61,607 nt of DNA from DATJBF01 sp035515475 (GTDB lineage: Bacteria; Verrucomicrobiota; Verrucomicrobiia; Palsa-1439). Both the position numbers and the translations under genes were made by a program. Positions within the stretch are counted from its first letter, which is position 1. Each line of letters starts with the position of its first letter. Positions 1-8,863 of the stretch are shown one piece after another. Location of the stretch: NCBI GenBank assembly GCA_035515475.1, contig DATJBF010000016.1:1-61607 (forward strand), given 5' to 3'. The notes under the pieces were generated by a model. It was given only the letters and a program-made list of their open reading frames with translations, made no database searches and was not told the DNA's origin.

Positions 1-564
1 GATATCGCTAAAAATGTTGTTCACCTGCCATGTTCCAGCTTGCACGGTCATCTGGCCCGTGCCGTTGTTGCCGATGAACGTGGGGCCGGGCGTGGTGTCC
101 AAGGTGCCGGTGTTCAGCACAATGACGCCGTCGTCGCTGACACCGCCTCCTCCCGTGTACAGGTACGAGTTGGTGATCGAGACGATGCCGTGGCTCGTGA
201 TGGTGAGCGCGTTCCGAATGGTGAGGCCCTCGTTGCCCGGTGTGCTGCTGGCGTTGGTGTTGAGGAAGAGCGTATTGGGCGACGAACTGGTGCCGCCGAT
301 CGTCAGATTGCTGATGGTCAGGCACCCATCGATCACATTGCTGGAAACCGCGGCCGCATCGACCGTGATCACTCTCGAGCCGACCGGAACGACAATTGTG
401 ATGGCATCCAGCGCGTCCACCGCCGACGGCAGGCCGTGGTCCCAGTCGGCGCCGGTTACCCATGTCCCGCTGGCATGGTTCCAACTGTTTGTCGTCAGCG
501 CGGCGCGCACATTGGCCGTCGTGAGGACCAGTGTGGCGATTGCATAAAGATGGCGAAGTCTCAT
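1..564 (-). CDS. Secreted autotransporter-like repeat protein, N-terminal part (runs off window)
   Basis: This is the 5' part of a gene read leftward and cut by the window edge after 188 codons. It begins MRLRHLYAIATLVLTT, a typical signal peptide. The mature part opens ALTTNSWNHASGTW, closely matching the ALTTNEW segment after the signal region of the upstream neighbour. Low-complexity Gly/Thr/Asn/Val strand repeats follow, as in autotransporter-associated beta-strand proteins. I chose the ATG at 564 because AGGAGG (573-578) lies 8 nt upstream; an in-frame ATG at 570 would leave only 2 nt. The AGGAGG overlaps the TAG stop of the upstream gene, so the two are probably translationally coupled. 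It is likely secreted or surface-exposed. Specific function is unknown. Confidence 0.8.
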   Translation of the reverse strand, partial: MRLRHLYAIATLVLTTANVRAALTTNSWNHASGTWVTGADWDHGLPSAVDALDAITIVVPVGSRVITVDAAAVSSNVIDGCLTISNLTIGGTSSSPNTLFLNTNASSTPGNEGLTIRNALTITSHGIVSITNSYLYTGGGGVSDDGVIVLNTGTLDTTPGPTFIGNNGTGQMTVQAGTWQVNNIFSDI

Positions 565-576
565 GTTCATATCCTC

Positions 577-3462
577 CTATGGAACCAGCCGGACACGGTA
601 GAAGCGGGATGGGGAATTAGTGGTCGCGCCGACGTCGAGGTAGTTGGTGACAGTACCGGTCGTGTTGGTGACGGTGAAGATGTCGGCCAAGCCGTTCGTC
701 GCGTAGTTGCCGATCGTCGTTGCTTGGAGCGCGTTCGTCTTGCCGCCGCCGGTCATCCACGTGATGCGCAGATCATTGTTCGTACGGTTGATTGAGGTGA
801 TGCGAAACGCCGAGGTGCTGTCGTTGGGATCGGTGCCCGCCTCGTATTCCTGCAGGTTCGACATGCCGTCGCCATCATTATCCGCGGCGGCATCCGCCGG
901 ATCGAGCGGATCGAGTCCGTGGGCTTGCTCGTAGCCGTTCGGAATGCCGTCGCCATCGGCATCGCCGTTGGGGTCGAGCATAACCGTGCCATACATCAGA
1001 GTGCCGCCGGTGCGGACGAAATGAGCGCACGGATTGGTGAGAATCATCTTATCCACCACCACGCTGCCGCCGCTCAGATTGAATGTGCCATTCTCGATAT
1101 CGAGCGTGGCATTACCGGCGGCGTTGGTCACGAACAGCCCTCCGCCAGTGACGACGAGTGTGCCGGTGGCGCTGCAATCGGAGAGTCCCACGACGAGGTT
1201 GGTCGCGGTCGTTGTTCCACCCGCAATCGTGAACACGCCTTGCGCGCCGGTGAATTGCGGGATCCGCACGTTTTCGGTCATGAACAGCCCGTTGGAAACC
1301 GTGAATTGCCCGAAGCCGAATCGGCCGATGATCGTGATCGCGTCCGTAGACAGGTCCTTATTTGTCGCCAACACCTGTCCGCCCGTCACCCAGACCGTAC
1401 CCGTCCCGCCGACGGAATTGCCGAGAGCGAAAATGTTCAATGACACCGTGCCGCCAGCCACGGTGATCGTGCCGCTTCCACCAGCGGCGTTACCCATGGA
1501 GGTGGAATTGAATTGCACGGCGCCATTGGAAACCGTCATCTGCGCGCTGCCGGTATCGGCAAGGTCGATCGAGCCGACGCCGTTGGTCACCAACAATTGG
1601 CCGCCGGTCACCCAGATCGAGCCGGCGGTGGCATACGCATGGGCGATGGTCATGCCGCCTTCATCCACGATCATCGTGCCGCCCGCCAACGTGAGTGTGC
1701 CGGCGCTCGAGGGGTTCGGCCCGATCTGAAAAGCCAACGCGCTCACCAACCCATTGGACACGGTCATTTGCCCGACGCCCACATCGCCGACAATGAGGCT
1801 GGTGTTGAAGACAGGTCGAACGTAGAGATAACCGCCCGTCACCCAGACCGCGCCGGTGGCGTTGCTCTGAAAGCCGACCAATAGCGAGTGGTCAACCTCG
1901 TTGGTGCCGCCGTTCAGCGTCAACGTGCCTTGCGAACCGGCCAGATTGCCAACAACCAAAGTATTGAACAGCGTCGAGCCGCCCAACTCTGTGAAGCTGC
2001 CGCTACCGACATTGCCAACAACGGTGGTGGCGTTGCTGGCCGTGATACTGCCGCCATTCGTAACGGTTGCACTTCCGTCAATGACAAATCCGCTGCCGGA
2101 ACCGACGCTTGTCGGATCATTCGTGACTACCAACTGGCCGCCGGTGATCTGGACGATTCCGGTGCTTCCCGAACCGCCGACAGTGAGCACGCCGCTTAGC
2201 GCCAGTGTGCCGCCAGCCACTGATAGGGTGCCGCGCGAACCGGGCAGGCTGCCGACGTCGAAATCCTTGAACGTTGCCACGCCACCCTGGTTGCTCAAGA
2301 TTCCCGAGCCGTGGTAGCCGACGAATGTGAAACTATTCGTGGCGAGAAGCGTGCCCCCATTCGTCACCACCAAAGTGCCGTCGACGATGAAATCGCCGCT
2401 GCCGAGCCCCACGTTCTGCGGCTGGTTGGTGATCACAAAGTCCCCGCCCGTGACCAGCACTGTCCCCGTGCCGTATCCAGAGCTCGAGGGTCCGCCCGCG
2501 ATGTTGAACGGCCCGACCATCGCCGCCGTGCCACCCGCGACCGTCAATGTACCTTGCGCGCCGGCAGTGAATCCCACAATGACATCCCGCGCCAGCCACG
2601 TGCCGTTGGAGAGCGTGTATTGCCCGATGCCGTTGTTCCCGATGCGCGTCAGCGCGTTGGTGACAACCGTGAGTCCGCCCGTTTGCCAGACGGTGCCGGT
2701 CGAGCCACCGGCGTAGCCCACGAACATGTAGCCGTCGGACACATTGGTGCCGCCGCCCATGTTAATGGTTCCCTGCGCGCCCGGATTCTCGCCAATTTCC
2801 AACGCGCCCGAAAGGACCATCCCATTCGAGACGGCCAACGTCCCCTGCCCGTTCACACCCAATTCCCCGATCTTGTTGCTCCAAATGAGTGAACCGGTGT
2901 TGAGATTGATCGTGCCGTCGTTGTACAGCACGACGATGCTGCCCGCGCCATCGAGGCGCATCGTGGAATTGCTGACGGCAATCACCCCGCCATTACTGAG
3001 AGTGAGCGTGCTGAGGATGCGGAACGGCGTCGGCGCAGTATCCTGGATCAGCAAGTCGTTGAGACCTTGGTGGGTCTGCGTGACAATCGTAACCTTCGGC
3101 GCCGAAACGCTCAGGTTACTGATGGTCATCGAGCCGGGTGAACCGCTGGCGGTCGTCCCATCGATCGTGATCGATTTGGACAAAACCAATGGCGCGAAAC
3201 CGTTCGTAATCCCCACGGCGGCGTTGTTGAGCGACGGTGTTCCCGACGACCAATCCGTCGCTGTCTCCCATTTGTCGCCATCAGAGTTGGTCCATTCATT
3301 CGTGGTGAGGGCGCCTCGAGCGGAGGGCACAGCGAACACCGCGATCGCCACGAGCAGCCAGAACGCGGGCGTGAACGGTGGATCCACAGTAAACCGTCGT
3401 TCTCCAACTGCCGACGTCCAAAGGACGATCCACGACATTCGCGCAAACAATTTCATTCTCAT
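577..3462 (-). CDS. Large autotransporter-like beta-strand repeat protein with Ca-binding repeats and C-terminal FYRVRLVP module
   Basis: Predicted surface or secreted protein of 961 residues. An N-terminal hydrophobic region (about residues 1-50) ends at SARG/ALTTNEW. Some 700 residues of degenerate repeats follow, of the type GTLTVAGGT / VWVTGGQLLVTN / MTVSNG, as in autotransporter-associated beta-strand proteins. Acidic repeats come next (DADGDGIPNGYE, DNDGDGMSNLQEYEAGTDP), resembling calcium-binding thrombospondin type 3 repeats. The last 80 residues form a module ending SRFYRVRLVP that also ends the unrelated protein at 4211-5443. The start at 3462 is preferred over one four codons earlier. 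Its ATG overlaps the stop of the preceding gene (ATGA), GGTGA precedes it, and MRMKLFAR then aligns with MQRKLFAW of that neighbour. Ligand and role are unknown. Confidence 0.8.
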   Translation of the reverse strand: MRMKLFARMSWIVLWTSAVGERRFTVDPPFTPAFWLLVAIAVFAVPSARGALTTNEWTNSDGDKWETATDWSSGTPSLNNAAVGITNGFAPLVLSKSITIDGTTASGSPGSMTISNLSVSAPKVTIVTQTHQGLNDLLIQDTAPTPFRILSTLTLSNGGVIAVSNSTMRLDGAGSIVVLYNDGTINLNTGSLIWSNKIGELGVNGQGTLAVSNGMVLSGALEIGENPGAQGTINMGGGTNVSDGYMFVGYAGGSTGTVWQTGGLTVVTNALTRIGNNGIGQYTLSNGTWLARDVIVGFTAGAQGTLTVAGGTAAMVGPFNIAGGPSSSGYGTGTVLVTGGDFVITNQPQNVGLGSGDFIVDGTLVVTNGGTLLATNSFTFVGYHGSGILSNQGGVATFKDFDVGSLPGSRGTLSVAGGTLALSGVLTVGGSGSTGIVQITGGQLVVTNDPTSVGSGSGFVIDGSATVTNGGSITASNATTVVGNVGSGSFTELGGSTLFNTLVVGNLAGSQGTLTLNGGTNEVDHSLLVGFQSNATGAVWVTGGYLYVRPVFNTSLIVGDVGVGQMTVSNGLVSALAFQIGPNPSSAGTLTLAGGTMIVDEGGMTIAHAYATAGSIWVTGGQLLVTNGVGSIDLADTGSAQMTVSNGAVQFNSTSMGNAAGGSGTITVAGGTVSLNIFALGNSVGGTGTVWVTGGQVLATNKDLSTDAITIIGRFGFGQFTVSNGLFMTENVRIPQFTGAQGVFTIAGGTTTATNLVVGLSDCSATGTLVVTGGGLFVTNAAGNATLDIENGTFNLSGGSVVVDKMILTNPCAHFVRTGGTLMYGTVMLDPNGDADGDGIPNGYEQAHGLDPLDPADAAADNDGDGMSNLQEYEAGTDPNDSTSAFRITSINRTNNDLRITWMTGGGKTNALQATTIGNYATNGLADIFTVTNTTGTVTNYLDVGATTNSPSRFYRVRLVP

Positions 3463-4076
3463 CGTTTCACCCATAATTCTTCTGCGTCCGTTTCACGGCA
3501 CCAGCCGCACGCGGTAGAACGGCTGTCATTGGCTTTGATCTGGGCGGTTTGGAAATGCATCGCGGGCTCATGATGAACCAGGAGAGGTGTGACCGGGAGC
3601 AAGGTGGGTGATGTGCCAGCGCCGGGCCGGTCTGCCCGATGCGCTGTCCAGTGGAGACGAACTTGATTCCCGCCGGAGGGCGGGCCGCGCTCGGTCTCGG
3701 GCCTCAGGACGGTGGCATCCATCATGGCCAACGCCTCATGGACAATTCCACCTTCGGAAATCATTGGGATGCGGAAACCGCCCGAAAGATCGAGCGCGCT
3801 CAGAAAGTCGCTTTGGGACGAGTCGTCAGCCCGAGAGCGCGTGCCACCGGAGCCGGTTGGGTAAGGCGAACGAGAGAATACCGGCGGCTTGGTAAACCGG
3901 CCGAGACTTGGGCCTCTGTTGACTTCCACTTGCAGAATAGCCGCGAACAACACGACCGCTGCAATCGCAAGCCACGCGAGAAGAGTCAGCGGAAAATCGA
4001 TGTCAAAGCCCCATTCCGCGACCGCTGATACCAGGAATACAATCCACGAGACCCACGCGAACAGTTTCCTTTGCAT
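3459..4076 (-). CDS. Small membrane-anchored protein sharing its N-terminus with the downstream surface protein; possibly a degenerate paralogue
   Basis: 205 codons starting MQRKLFAWVSWIVFLVSA, preceded by GAGGTGG with good spacing. Two hydrophobic segments (about residues 6-20 and 28-52) are followed by a polar tail that I do not recognise. The first 50 residues align with the first 50 of the downstream surface protein, so the pair arose by duplication or gene conversion. At 3493-3522 the other reading frame encodes the FYRVRLVP end found on neighbouring proteins. The present tail may therefore be a frameshifted or deleted remnant of a larger paralogue. The stop codon overlaps the next start (ATGA). 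Whether the protein is functional is unclear. Confidence 0.55.
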   Translation of the reverse strand: MQRKLFAWVSWIVFLVSAVAEWGFDIDFPLTLLAWLAIAAVVLFAAILQVEVNRGPSLGRFTKPPVFSRSPYPTGSGGTRSRADDSSQSDFLSALDLSGGFRIPMISEGGIVHEALAMMDATVLRPETERGPPSGGNQVRLHWTAHRADRPGAGTSPTLLPVTPLLVHHEPAMHFQTAQIKANDSRSTACGWCRETDAEELWVKR

Positions 4077-4210
4077 AGTCCACCTCGGCGACGAATCTGA
4101 TCGGAGGTCGGTGCGACCCGGGTTTCTCCGCGGGGGAAAGAAGCATATGCGCGCTGGAAAGTCCAGTGAATTTGCCGCGTGCGGACGCGCCCCCGGTGGT
4201 CCCGCGCCCG

Positions 4211-5443
4211 CTAGGGGACGAGCCGGACGCGGTAGAAGCGCGACGGGAAATTTGTCGCCGCCCCGACATCGAGGTGGTTGGTCGTGGTGCCAACTGTGTT
4301 GGTAGCAGTGAAGATATCCGCAAAGTTGTTCGTGCTGAAGTTGCCGCCGACATCGCCTGCTGTCGCTTGCAGAGCGTTGGTCTGGCCCGGACTCGTCGAC
4401 CAAGTCACCCTGACATCATTGCCCGTGCTCACAATGCTGGTGATTTGGAACACCGAAACGCTGTTGCTCGGCGCGGCGAACGGTGCCGCCAGCCATTCGC
4501 TGGCGTTGAGAATCCAGATGTGCTGGACGCCCCCCGCATCGGTTGTGTAGCCATCGTAGAGCGACGTGTCGTTGGGATCGCCCGTGCCGTCGTCGATGCA
4601 CGAGCTGTCGCCGCAGACCACCACGCGCCCGTTGCCATACTGGAGGCTGGCGAGTCCGCAGTAGTTGTTGGAATCGCTCGACGCACCGAACCACATGTGG
4701 CTGATCACCGTCGGGTTCCTGATGTTGTCGATCTGGAACTCGTTGCCGTTGAAATAGGCGATGTTGGTGGCAACGCCGACCGGGCCGTTCAAGATGGGGT
4801 TGTTGACGATGCTGCGATCGAACGCGTTGTTGCCGCTTTCATTGCTGCCCGTCCCCGAGGTTCGGAAAATGATGCCGAACGGGTTGTTCGTCAGCCCGTT
4901 GTTGGTGAGGAAATCGTTCCAAATGGCAGGGGAATCATAACCGTCGCTGTTGCGGTCGGAACCCGTGTGATCGGAGATCATGAACAGGCTGCCGCCGTTG
5001 GAGACGAAACTCAACAGGGCTTGTTTCTCGCTCGTCGCAAACAGGACATTGGGCTCGTCGATGACGACCACGCTGTAATTCGTCAGGTCTTGCGCATTGG
5101 CCGTGCTGTAGGTCAGCGTCGTGCCCGCGGGGAGAGTCTCGACCGAATGCCCACGCTTGACGAGGTCGACGGCCCACGCGGAGATCGCACCGTTCCAGTA
5201 GGTCTCGGACGTGTTCGAGGTGATCCCACTCGCGGCGGGAGTCGGGATGCGCTGCGCATTGGATTCGTTGCCGCTGGAGGTCGTAAACGTGCCCGCCGAG
5301 GTCCAGCTCAGGTTGTGCAGGTCCGCGTCGATCACCCAATCGGCATTGCCCGCGCTTTCGCCGTGATCGGCATCGAAAAGAAAACGTGCCGCCTCCACGT
5401 TGGCGACGACACAAAGGAACATTGCAATGGCAACCCGCTTCAC
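4211..5443 (-). CDS. Secreted protein with glutamine-amidotransferase-like fold and FYRVRLVP C-terminal module
   Basis: 410 residues. I chose a GTG start because it gives a clean signal peptide (KRVAIAMFLCVVANVEA, then ARFLFDADHG). The first in-frame ATG would cut into that peptide. Residues 20 to about 330 look like a class I amidotransferase-like (ThuA/DUF4350-type) fold: a strand ending LTNYSVVVIDEPN, then a glycine-rich SNGGSLFMISDHTGSDRN, and later YGNGRVVVCGDSSC. I do not see a convincing catalytic Cys-His-Glu triad, so a binding role is as likely as an enzymatic one. The last 75 residues are the same module, ending SRFYRVRLVP, that closes the 961-residue surface protein. This argues for a shared export or anchoring function. 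Confidence 0.7.
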   Translation of the reverse strand: MKRVAIAMFLCVVANVEAARFLFDADHGESAGNADWVIDADLHNLSWTSAGTFTTSSGNESNAQRIPTPAASGITSNTSETYWNGAISAWAVDLVKRGHSVETLPAGTTLTYSTANAQDLTNYSVVVIDEPNVLFATSEKQALLSFVSNGGSLFMISDHTGSDRNSDGYDSPAIWNDFLTNNGLTNNPFGIIFRTSGTGSNESGNNAFDRSIVNNPILNGPVGVATNIAYFNGNEFQIDNIRNPTVISHMWFGASSDSNNYCGLASLQYGNGRVVVCGDSSCIDDGTGDPNDTSLYDGYTTDAGGVQHIWILNASEWLAAPFAAPSNSVSVFQITSIVSTGNDVRVTWSTSPGQTNALQATAGDVGGNFSTNNFADIFTATNTVGTTTNHLDVGAATNFPSRFYRVRLVP

Positions 5444-5485
5444 CCCATGCTTCCCAGTTTTCGTAATCACAACAGTAGCACAACT

Positions 5486-5506
5486 CCGCCGCCAGCAAAG
5501 CGGCGG
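5486..5506. other. Hairpin in the divergent spacer before cimA
   Basis: The 162-bp spacer between the leftward secreted-protein gene and rightward cimA contains a perfect 7-bp inverted repeat (CCGCCGC / GCGGCGG, 7-nt loop). No promoter is evident by eye. Its role is unknown. Confidence 0.3.
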
Positions 5507-5605
5507 CTCCGCAAATCCGTGCCGCGAACCAGAGCCGGGCGCGCGGCCCGGGCAAGTGCGCAGTTGACGGGCGGGGTTGTTGGTTTTAGTCTTTTGGCTC
5601 GCACC

Positions 5606-7183
5606 ATGAGCAAGCGAGTCACCATCTACGATACGACGCTGCGCGATGGCGCGCAGGGCGAAGGCATCTCGTTCTCGAGCGCCGACAAGATTCGGATCGC
5701 CGAGCGGCTGGACACGTTCGGCATCCACTACATCGAGGGCGGCTGGCCGGGGTCGAACCCCAAGGACATGGATTTCTTCACGGAAGCGGCCAAACGCGAG
5801 TTCAAGCACGCGCGGATCGCGGCGTTCGGCAGCACGCGCCGCGCGCACACCAAATGCAAGGACGATCCGCAGATCGACATGCTCGTGAAAGCCAACACGC
5901 CCGTGGTCACGCTCGTCGGCAAGACGTGGTCGTTGCACGTTGCCGAGGTCATCCGCACGACGCCCGAGGAAAACCTCGCGATGATCGGCGACTCGGTGCG
6001 TTTTTTCAAAGAGCACGGCAAGGAAGTCGTTTACGATGCCGAACATTTCTTCGACGGCTACAAGGACGATCCGCGGTATGCCCTGGCCACACTCCAGGCC
6101 GCGAAAGATTCAGGAGTCGACATCGTCGTGCTCTGCGATACCAACGGCGGCACGATGCCCAGCGAAGTCGGCCGGATTACGGCGGAAGTCATCAAACAGA
6201 TGAAATGCCCCGTCGGCATCCACACGCACAACGACAGCGGCGTCGGCGTCGCCAACGCGCTGGCCGCCGTCGAAGCCGGCGCAGTGCAGGTGCAGGGAAC
6301 CATCAACGGCTACGGCGAACGGACCGGCAACTGCAACATGACCAGCGTGATTCCCTGTCTCGTTCTGAAGATGGGCTACGAGTGCATCTCGCGGGAAAAC
6401 ATCCGCCGGCTCCACGACCTGTCGATGTTCGTGGACGATCTGGCCAACGTCCGGCACGACATCCGACAACCGTTCGTCGGCGCCACGGCGTTTGCCCACA
6501 AGGGCGGCATCCACGTCAACGCGATCGAAAAGGTCGCCCGCAGCTACGAACACATCGAGCCGGAGACGGTCGGCAATCGTCGCCGCGTGTTGGTGAGCGA
6601 ACTCAGCGGACGCAGCAACATCTTGATGAAGGCCCACGAGTTGGGCATGGACCTCGACAAGGACACGCCCGAGGTGCGCGAGATCCTGCAGCAGCTCAAG
6701 CAACTCGAACACGCCGGCTATGAGTACGAGGCCGCCGACGCCAGTTTCCACATCCTCGTCCAGAAGCTGCTCCAGCGTCACAAATCGTTTTTCAAGCTGC
6801 TCGCCTACCGCGTCATCATGGACAAACAAGGCGAGGACGGCCACCAAATCGTCGAAGCCAGCGTCAAACTCGAAGTCGACGGCAAGGTGGTCCACACCGT
6901 GGCCGAGGGCGATGGGCCCGTCAACGCGCTGGACAAGGCCCTGCGCGCCGCGCTTACGGGTTTCTATCCGGCGATCGCCAGGGTGCAACTCATCGACTAC
7001 AAAGTGCGGATTCTCGACACCCAGAGCGGCACCGCGGCCAAGACCCGGGTCATCATCGAAAGCACCGACGGCAAGGACACCTGGGGCACGGTCGGCGTCC
7101 ACGACAACATCATCGAAGCCAGTTGGGAAGCGCTGGTCGATTCCGTCGAATACAAGCTGTTCAAGGACGAAACGAGAAAGTGA
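5606..7183 (+). CDS. cimA: (R)-citramalate synthase
   Basis: Condenses acetyl-CoA with pyruvate to (R)-citramalate, the entry to the threonine-independent route to 2-oxobutyrate and isoleucine. The 525-residue protein has the family's usual length. An N-terminal HMGL-like TIM barrel starts with DTTLRDGAQGEG (residues 9-20). The metal-binding HTHND is at residues 206-210, followed by NGYGERTGNCN. A C-terminal LeuA-type regulatory domain covers about residues 380-520. The long linker and sequence style fit the CimA/isopropylmalate-synthase-like branch rather than LeuA itself. The frame is open far upstream, but similarity starts at MSKRVTIYDTTLRDG. No clear Shine-Dalgarno precedes the ATG. It is not clustered with other isoleucine genes here. 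Homocitrate synthase is a less likely alternative. Confidence 0.9.
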   Translation: MSKRVTIYDTTLRDGAQGEGISFSSADKIRIAERLDTFGIHYIEGGWPGSNPKDMDFFTEAAKREFKHARIAAFGSTRRAHTKCKDDPQIDMLVKANTPVVTLVGKTWSLHVAEVIRTTPEENLAMIGDSVRFFKEHGKEVVYDAEHFFDGYKDDPRYALATLQAAKDSGVDIVVLCDTNGGTMPSEVGRITAEVIKQMKCPVGIHTHNDSGVGVANALAAVEAGAVQVQGTINGYGERTGNCNMTSVIPCLVLKMGYECISRENIRRLHDLSMFVDDLANVRHDIRQPFVGATAFAHKGGIHVNAIEKVARSYEHIEPETVGNRRRVLVSELSGRSNILMKAHELGMDLDKDTPEVREILQQLKQLEHAGYEYEAADASFHILVQKLLQRHKSFFKLLAYRVIMDKQGEDGHQIVEASVKLEVDGKVVHTVAEGDGPVNALDKALRAALTGFYPAIARVQLIDYKVRILDTQSGTAAKTRVIIESTDGKDTWGTVGVHDNIIEASWEALVDSVEYKLFKDETRK

Positions 7184-7225
7184 CACCGCTTTAGCGGTGT
7201 CATCCCGAGCGTAGCGAAGGATCTC
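7182..7225 (+). repeat. Hairpin at cimA stop plus half of a dispersed palindromic element
   Basis: A perfect 9-bp inverted repeat with a 2-nt loop (GACACCGCT at 7182-7190, AGCGGTGTC at 7193-7201) includes the cimA stop codon. It runs into GTCATCCCGAGCGTAGCGAA, one half of the dispersed element also seen at 16368, 16975, 50141, 50292 and 58547. It may act as a weak terminator. Confidence 0.6.
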
Positions 7226-7231
7226 GCTTAC

Positions 7232-7753
7232 ATGGATTCACCTGGTCTCCTTGATCTCGTTCGCACCAGCCCGAAGGACAGGGGCGTGCTCAAGCTCATC
7301 GTCTTGCGGCTGCCGGGCGAACAACGCCGCACGCCCGCTCAAGCCGCTCTCGATTCGGAACGGGGCGTCGAGGGCGACCGCTGGAACCTGAAGCCGGATG
7401 CGAACCCGCTGTCACAAGTCTCGGTGATCAATGCCCGGTTCCTCGAGGCGATTGCCGGTGACGCCGGACGCATGAACCTGGCCGGCGATAATCTGGTCAT
7501 CGACCTCGATCTCAGCGAGGCGAATCTGCCCGCCGGCACGCGGTTGCGGATCGGTCCGGCGGTCATCGAGGTGACGAGCCAGCCGCACACGGGCTGCCAA
7601 AAGTTCCACGGGCGCTACGGCAAGGCGGCATTCGTCCTGGTGAACGCGCCCGAAGGCCGCGCGCTTCGCCTGCGCGGTCTGTACGCCCGCGTCATTCGCG
7701 GGGGGAAGGTTCACGTTGGAGATCCCGTCAGCAAAGAAGCGGCCCACGCTTGA
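7232..7753 (+). CDS. MOSC domain-containing protein
   Basis: 173 residues carrying a MOSC (molybdenum-cofactor sulfurase C-terminal) beta-barrel, a family that binds sulfur or molybdenum cofactor. Visible family features are ERGVEGDRW near residue 50, QVSVIN, and the glycine-rich core TSQPHTGCQKFHGRYG with the conserved cysteine near residue 124. The first 20 residues are outside the domain, so the start could be slightly downstream. The gene overlaps the acetyltransferase start by 38 bp, suggesting one transcript. Its cofactor or substrate cannot be read from the sequence. A molybdoenzyme subunit is encoded at 59192-61546, but nothing links the two directly. Confidence 0.75.
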   Translation: MDSPGLLDLVRTSPKDRGVLKLIVLRLPGEQRRTPAQAALDSERGVEGDRWNLKPDANPLSQVSVINARFLEAIAGDAGRMNLAGDNLVIDLDLSEANLPAGTRLRIGPAVIEVTSQPHTGCQKFHGRYGKAAFVLVNAPEGRALRLRGLYARVIRGGKVHVGDPVSKEAAHA

Positions 7754-8294
7754 GACCCAACGGCTGATGCTGCGCCCGTTCGAATTGAGCGACGCGCCGC
7801 GCGTGAAATTGCTGGCGGGCGACCGCGAGATCGCGGCCACCACCGCCCGCATTCCCCACCCGTATGAGCCCGGCATGGCCGAGGCGTGGATCGGAACCCA
7901 CCAGGAGGATTTTGAGAAGGGCACCGCCGTCAACTTCGCCATCACGCTCAAGGACACTTCGGAACTTATGGGCGCGATCGGCCTCATCGTCAACCGCGAC
8001 CACGAGAACGCCGAGATGGGCTACTGGATCGGCAAACCGTATTGGAACCGCGGCTATTGCACGGAAGCGGCCCGCGCCGTCTTGCAGTACGCTTTCGACG
8101 AACTGCGGCTGAACCGCGTGTTCGCGCACCATTTCAGCCACAATATCGCCTCGGGACGCGTCATGCAAAAATTGGGGATGCGCCACGAGGGCCGACGGCG
8201 TCAGCACGTGAAGAAGTGGGGACAGTTTATCGACTCAGAGATGTACGGCATCCTGAGGAACGAATTCGACAGCGCTGGACGGCCCGGCAGCTAG
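7716..8294 (+). CDS. GNAT-family N-acetyltransferase (RimJ/RimL type)
   Basis: 192 residues of the acetyl-CoA-dependent GNAT fold, in the subgroup that includes RimJ/RimL ribosomal-protein acetyltransferases. Visible features are the opening ETQRLMLRPFELSDAPRV, the motif EMGYWIGKPYWNRGYCTEA for pantetheine and pyrophosphate contacts, and NIASGRVMQKLGMRHEG near the C-terminus. The start is a TTG at 7716, supported by GGGGGAAGG (7701-7709) at 6-nt spacing; no better ATG exists. The gene overlaps the MOSC gene in another frame, implying co-transcription. The acceptor (protein N-terminus or small amine) cannot be predicted. Confidence 0.8.
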   Translation: MEIPSAKKRPTLETQRLMLRPFELSDAPRVKLLAGDREIAATTARIPHPYEPGMAEAWIGTHQEDFEKGTAVNFAITLKDTSELMGAIGLIVNRDHENAEMGYWIGKPYWNRGYCTEAARAVLQYAFDELRLNRVFAHHFSHNIASGRVMQKLGMRHEGRRRQHVKKWGQFIDSEMYGILRNEFDSAGRPGS

Positions 8295-8304
8295 GGCGCC
8301 CCGA

Positions 8305-8793
8305 CTACATCCCACCGGCCTGCTGCAACATCCGCCGCAGTTCGGTGCTGAACTCCTGCATGTCCGACTGCGTCGGCTTGGCCGAGCCGAGTTCGGGTTC
8401 GATGCCGAGCCGGCCCATTTCGTCGAGAAACCAATGGGCCTTCGCCCCCGTGGAGAACCGCGCGTACCCGCTGAGCATTGCGCCGGGCGCCGGCACCTGG
8501 TCGACGCTGATCGACAACCTGCCGCCAGCCGATTCCGTTCCTTTACCTGCCGGCCGGCTTCCGGGCTTCGCGGTGCCCGGACCGGGGCCGGCGGCGGGCC
8601 TCGGAGGCGTCGGCGTTCTCAGCAGCTCTTTCTCCGGCAACTTCGCGTCGGGCATCTCGGAAAGCAGCAGCCGCAGCTCCATGTAGGTGATCGAGTCGCC
8701 CGTTTCCTTGTGCAGGTAATCGAGAATCTGCGAGAGCGTCTGGCCTTCCTTGAGCAGTCGCGCGACAATCGGTTTGCGTTCCTCGTTGGTCAT
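8305..8793 (-). CDS. Conserved hypothetical protein, helical N-terminus and proline-rich linker
   Basis: 162 residues starting MTNEERKPIVARLLKEG. The first 50 residues are helical (LSQILDYLHKETGD, then SITYMELRLLLSEM) and look like a small folded domain. A Pro/Gly-rich linker (about 60-85) and a second folded part follow (LSISVDQV to FSTGAKAHWFLDEMGRLGIE). No catalytic motif or signal peptide is visible. I preferred this start because an upstream in-frame ATG at 8886 would overlap valS and add residues without domain character. The gene points away from valS, with about 70 bp between the starts. Function is unknown. Confidence 0.6.
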   Translation of the reverse strand: MTNEERKPIVARLLKEGQTLSQILDYLHKETGDSITYMELRLLLSEMPDAKLPEKELLRTPTPPRPAAGPGPGTAKPGSRPAGKGTESAGGRLSISVDQVPAPGAMLSGYARFSTGAKAHWFLDEMGRLGIEPELGSAKPTQSDMQEFSTELRRMLQQAGGM

Positions 8794-8863
8794 GCCGGCG
8801 CAGAGAGTACACGCAACTTTTTGGTAGCGCAAGCGGCCAAGCTTACGCCATATTTCGCCCGCT

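Noticed and set aside
1..5443. PEP-CTERM or sortase LPxTG anchoring signals on the surface proteins
   Set aside because: The C-termini end in RFYRVRLVP with no terminal membrane helix, no PEP motif and no LPxTG.
4166..5605. N-terminal extension of the citramalate synthase frame
   Set aside because: It lies antisense to the secreted amidotransferase-fold gene, and family similarity begins only at 5606.
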